Assembly (NCBI GenBank): GCA_018826025.1
Contig: JAHKAK010000043.1
Span: 1 to 5,992, forward strand
Direction: 5' to 3'
Length of the DNA: 5,992 bases
Origin: Patescibacteria group bacterium
GTDB taxonomy: Bacteria > Patescibacteriota > Minisyncoccia > Portnoybacterales > GWB1-42-6
Below are positions 4,218 through 5,992 of the stretch, piece after piece. The notes beneath the pieces were generated by a model. It saw only the letters and a list, made by a program, of their open reading frames with translations. It ran no database searches and was not told where the DNA came from. Each line of letters opens with the position of its first letter. The stretch's first letter is position 1. A program made the position numbers and the translations under genes.

Positions 4218-5159
4218 TTAGTTCTCTTTTAAAGTTAACTTTAATTTCTTCAGCGCCTTTTTAATTTCCGCAATTCCTTTGTCGCCCATGCCGTCTAATT
4301 CCCTTAGAGACCCTTCTGTCTTTTTAACCAAACCACCGACGGTTTTAATGCCGCCTTCGGCCAAGGAAGTGACGGTTCTGGTGGATAATTTCAAATCTTC
4401 CACTTTAATTTTAGTTGTTTCTTCGCTCTCGTCCCCGGATTCTTCAACCATTTCTGATTGTTCTTCCACCTCTTCACTCTGACCTTCACCGGTTATGGCC
4501 TTGAACTGCTCTACCAAAATTTGGCTACCCCTGGTCAATGCTTCCTCGGCCGTAATGCTGCCGTCAGTTTCAATGTCAAAACGTAGTCGGTTAAAATCCG
4601 TTCGGTCGCCCACGCGCATATTTTCCACTTCAAAATTTACTTTTCTGATGGGCGAAAAAAGCGCGTCAATGGCAATCATGCCAATTTCCAGCTTATCCTT
4701 TTTTCTTGATTCCACCGGCACAAAACCTAAGCCCGAACCCACCTCAATTTCCATTTCCAACTCCGCTTTCTTATCGGTTAAAGTGGCGATTAAAACATCC
4801 TTGTTAATAATTTCAATATCCGAAGTAATTTTTATGTCGCTCGCCTTAACTTCTTTCTCGCCCTTCACCGACAAGTGCAATTTTACCGGTTCATCAACGT
4901 GTTTTTTAAAACGAACCTGGCGCAAATTTAAAATTACCTCTATCACATCTTCCACCACATGCGGGATAGTTGAAAATTCATGGTGCACACCGATAATTTT
5001 AACACCCACAATCGCCGCTCCCGACAAAGAAGACAACAAAACGCGGCGCAAGGCATTGCCAAGCGTCACGCCGTAACCCGGGTATAAATCCTCAATTTCA
5101 AAAATAGTTCTGTTGCCCTCATTTTTGACTATTTTAATCTTTTGCGGAAGATTTATCAT
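4218..5159 (-). CDS. rpoA: DNA-directed RNA polymerase subunit alpha
   Basis: Alpha dimerises to nucleate core RNA polymerase and contacts promoter DNA and activators. The protein has 313 residues. The N-terminal domain spans about 1-222, with the dimerisation signature GYGVTLGNALRRVLLSSL at 28-45, VHHEFSTIPHVVEDV at 58-72 and GSGLGFVPVE at 141-150. A strongly acidic linker occupies about 223-248 (many Glu and Ser). The C-terminal helix-hairpin-helix domain runs from KVEDLKLSTR to the end. R261 corresponds to E. coli Arg265, but the position of Asn268 is Thr264. The ATG at 5159 is supported by the family's usual MINLPQKI-type start; no Shine-Dalgarno sequence is seen, only an A-run. Upstream rpsD is separated by a 100-base structured spacer; rplQ follows one base after the stop. 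Confidence 0.98.
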   Translation of the reverse strand: MINLPQKIKIVKNEGNRTIFEIEDLYPGYGVTLGNALRRVLLSSLSGAAIVGVKIIGVHHEFSTIPHVVEDVIEVILNLRQVRFKKHVDEPVKLHLSVKGEKEVKASDIKITSDIEIINKDVLIATLTDKKAELEMEIEVGSGLGFVPVESRKKDKLEIGMIAIDALFSPIRKVNFEVENMRVGDRTDFNRLRFDIETDGSITAEEALTRGSQILVEQFKAITGEGQSEEVEEQSEMVEESGDESEETTKIKVEDLKLSTRTVTSLAEGGIKTVGGLVKKTEGSLRELDGMGDKGIAEIKKALKKLKLTLKEN

Positions 5160-5165
5160 TTTTTT

Positions 5166-5256
5166 ATAGAAGCTACTTTACGCAAGGCATAAACGCAAGT
5201 TTACGCTATTGGCGTTTATTTTTGCGTGTATTTTAGTTGCGTTTTTTTGCTTCTAT
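5166..5256. repeat. Nested inverted repeats filling the rpsD-rpoA spacer
   Basis: ATAGAAGC (5166-5173) pairs with GCTTCTAT (5249-5256), and on the same axis ACGCAA (5180-5185) pairs with TTGCGT (5237-5242). Inside, TAAACGC (5190-5196) can pair with GCGTTTA (5212-5218), or ACGCAA (5193-5198) with TTGCGT (5222-5227), so two alternative inner folds exist. The transcript would carry this between S4 and alpha, ending six bases before the rpoA ATG. Confidence 0.65.
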
Positions 5257-5259
5257 TTT

Positions 5260-5892
5260 TTACCTTGAATAATACTCAACAATCAAACCAATCGCGCTAA
5301 TATCACCCAGATCTTCGCCAGCCGGCACTCCCAAAACTCTAGCTTTAAGTTCGTCTGGCTCCTGCCCTAACCAAGTCGGCGCCTGATATTTTTTCAAAGA
5401 AATCAATAAATTTTCTATTAATTTTGACTTCTTTGTTCTCTCGGTTAAAGTAATCGTTTCCCCTTTTTTAACTTGATAAGAAGGAATGGAAACTCGTTTA
5501 TTGTTAATTAAAACATGGCCATGATTAACTAATTGTCTGGCAGCTGCGCGGGATTTAGCCCAACCTAATCGAAAAATAACATTATCCAACCGCGTCTCAA
5601 ATCGGCGCATCAAATTTTCACGCGCATCACCCTTTTTGGCTCGAGCTTCAATAAAATATTTTTTCAGCTGTCTTTCAAAAACGCCATAAACTTTTTTAAT
5701 TTTTTGCTTCTGAGTCAATTGCCGGCCAAATTCCGAAAAACCGCCGCGGCGAACATTTTTTTTGGCCCGGCCCGGCGGATACGGGCGCTTAACCATGGCA
5801 CACTTAGGCAAAAAACAACGCTCTCCTTTCAAAAAGAGTTTTTCACCGGTTCGCCGGCACAACTTACATTTAGGACTGATTAAATTAGCCAT
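5260..5892 (-). CDS. rpsD: 30S ribosomal protein S4, zinc-binding (C+) form
   Basis: S4 (uS4) is a primary 16S rRNA-binding protein that starts assembly of the 30S body. The protein has 210 residues, the usual length. C9, C12, C26 and C31 (C-x2-C-x13-C-x4-C) form the N-terminal zinc site of the C+ type. KRPYPPG at 35-41 is the conserved segment that follows. The S4 RNA-binding domain lies at about 100-150 with RLDNVIFRLGWAKSRAAARQ and NHGHVLINNKRV. The C-terminus GLIVEYYSR is canonical. The ATG at 5892 gives MANLISPKCKLCRR; the sequence upstream, GAGCGTAAGCGAAT, is not a clear Shine-Dalgarno site. S4 next to rpoA is the normal alpha-operon arrangement; in other bacteria S4 also represses its own operon, but whether it does here is unknown. 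Confidence 0.98.
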   Translation of the reverse strand: MANLISPKCKLCRRTGEKLFLKGERCFLPKCAMVKRPYPPGRAKKNVRRGGFSEFGRQLTQKQKIKKVYGVFERQLKKYFIEARAKKGDARENLMRRFETRLDNVIFRLGWAKSRAAARQLVNHGHVLINNKRVSIPSYQVKKGETITLTERTKKSKLIENLLISLKKYQAPTWLGQEPDELKARVLGVPAGEDLGDISAIGLIVEYYSR

Positions 5893-5914
5893 ATTCGCTT
5901 ACGCTCAAATTAAA

Positions 5915-5949
5915 AATGTAAATATCAAAATGGAAAATGACAATGTAAA
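5915..5949. repeat. A/T-rich direct repeats upstream of rpsD
   Basis: AATGTAAA occurs at 5915-5922 and 5942-5949, with AAAATGGAAAATGACAA between them. The stretch 5908-5968 is almost wholly A/T and looks like an intergenic repeat. It contains no convincing promoter on the minus strand that I could identify. Confidence 0.35.
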
Positions 5950-5968
5950 ATTCAAAATTTATAAATCC

Positions 5969-5985
5969 ATCCCGCGAAGCGGGAT
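5969..5985. repeat. Short perfect hairpin upstream of rpsD
   Basis: ATCCCGC (5969-5975) pairs with GCGGGAT (5979-5985) around GAA. There is no T-tract on either side long enough to call it a terminator, so transcription from genes upstream of rpsD may pass through. It may belong to a dispersed repeat that extends beyond the window. Confidence 0.5.
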
Positions 5986-5992
5986 ACCTAAA

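Noticed and set aside
4495..5076. Plus-strand ORF of 193 codons
   Set aside because: It is antisense to rpoA, which is certain. Its Ser/Thr-rich composition is what a reversed Lys/Glu-rich gene gives.
5160..5240. Possible separate promoter for rpoA (TATAAA just before the ATG)
   Set aside because: The TATAAA is too close to the start, and no -35-like hexamer lies at 16-18 bases; the TTGCGT copies are at 11 and 24 bases.

Overview
The window looks like chromosomal DNA from a reduced-genome bacterium, most likely of the Candidate Phyla Radiation (Patescibacteria, Parcubacteria-like). This is an inference. It rests on the trimmed ribosomal proteins L13 and L17, A/T-rich genes full of Lys, Ile and Asn, ribosomal-protein genes without a visible Shine-Dalgarno sequence, a membrane-anchored PEGA-domain protein, and spacers crowded with short palindromic repeats. 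No rRNA or other taxonomic marker is present to confirm it.

Left part (1-1469). The window opens inside an insertion sequence: the last 36 codons of an integrase-core transposase, then a likely IS terminus at 124-139. A promoter-like sequence follows, placed so close to the next ATG that the mRNA would have almost no leader. It would drive a 347-residue protein with an N-terminal membrane anchor, a PEGA domain and a beta-propeller-like C-terminal half. This gene converges with a minus-strand gene, and a hairpin with U-rich flanks on both strands lies between them.

Middle part (1470-2746). A minus-strand gene (1470-2009) encodes an unrecognised small protein with a Cys/His cluster, a charged helical stretch and two membrane helices. 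It has the clearest expression signals in the window: TTGACA, an extended -10 and AGGAGG. Upstream lie about 740 bases without a convincing gene, holding several palindromic repeats. Among them is a two-hairpin cassette present twice (2193-2283 and 2573-2668); the second copy sits where the ribosomal operon should terminate.

Right part (2747-5992). Five minus-strand genes run in the order rpsD, rpoA, rplQ, rplM, rpsI: the end of the alpha operon joined to the L13-S9 pair. They encode ribosomal proteins S4, L17, L13 and S9 and the RNA polymerase alpha subunit, and are probably one transcript entering from beyond the right edge. rpoA and rplQ are one base apart. The other three spacers (90-100 bases) are A/T-rich and contain inverted repeats; two share an exact 15-base string and the rpsD-rpoA spacer can fold into a coaxial stem. 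I found no defence system, CRISPR array, tRNA or rRNA. The points of interest are the repeated stem-loop cassette, the structured spacers and the membrane protein with the Cys/His cluster.
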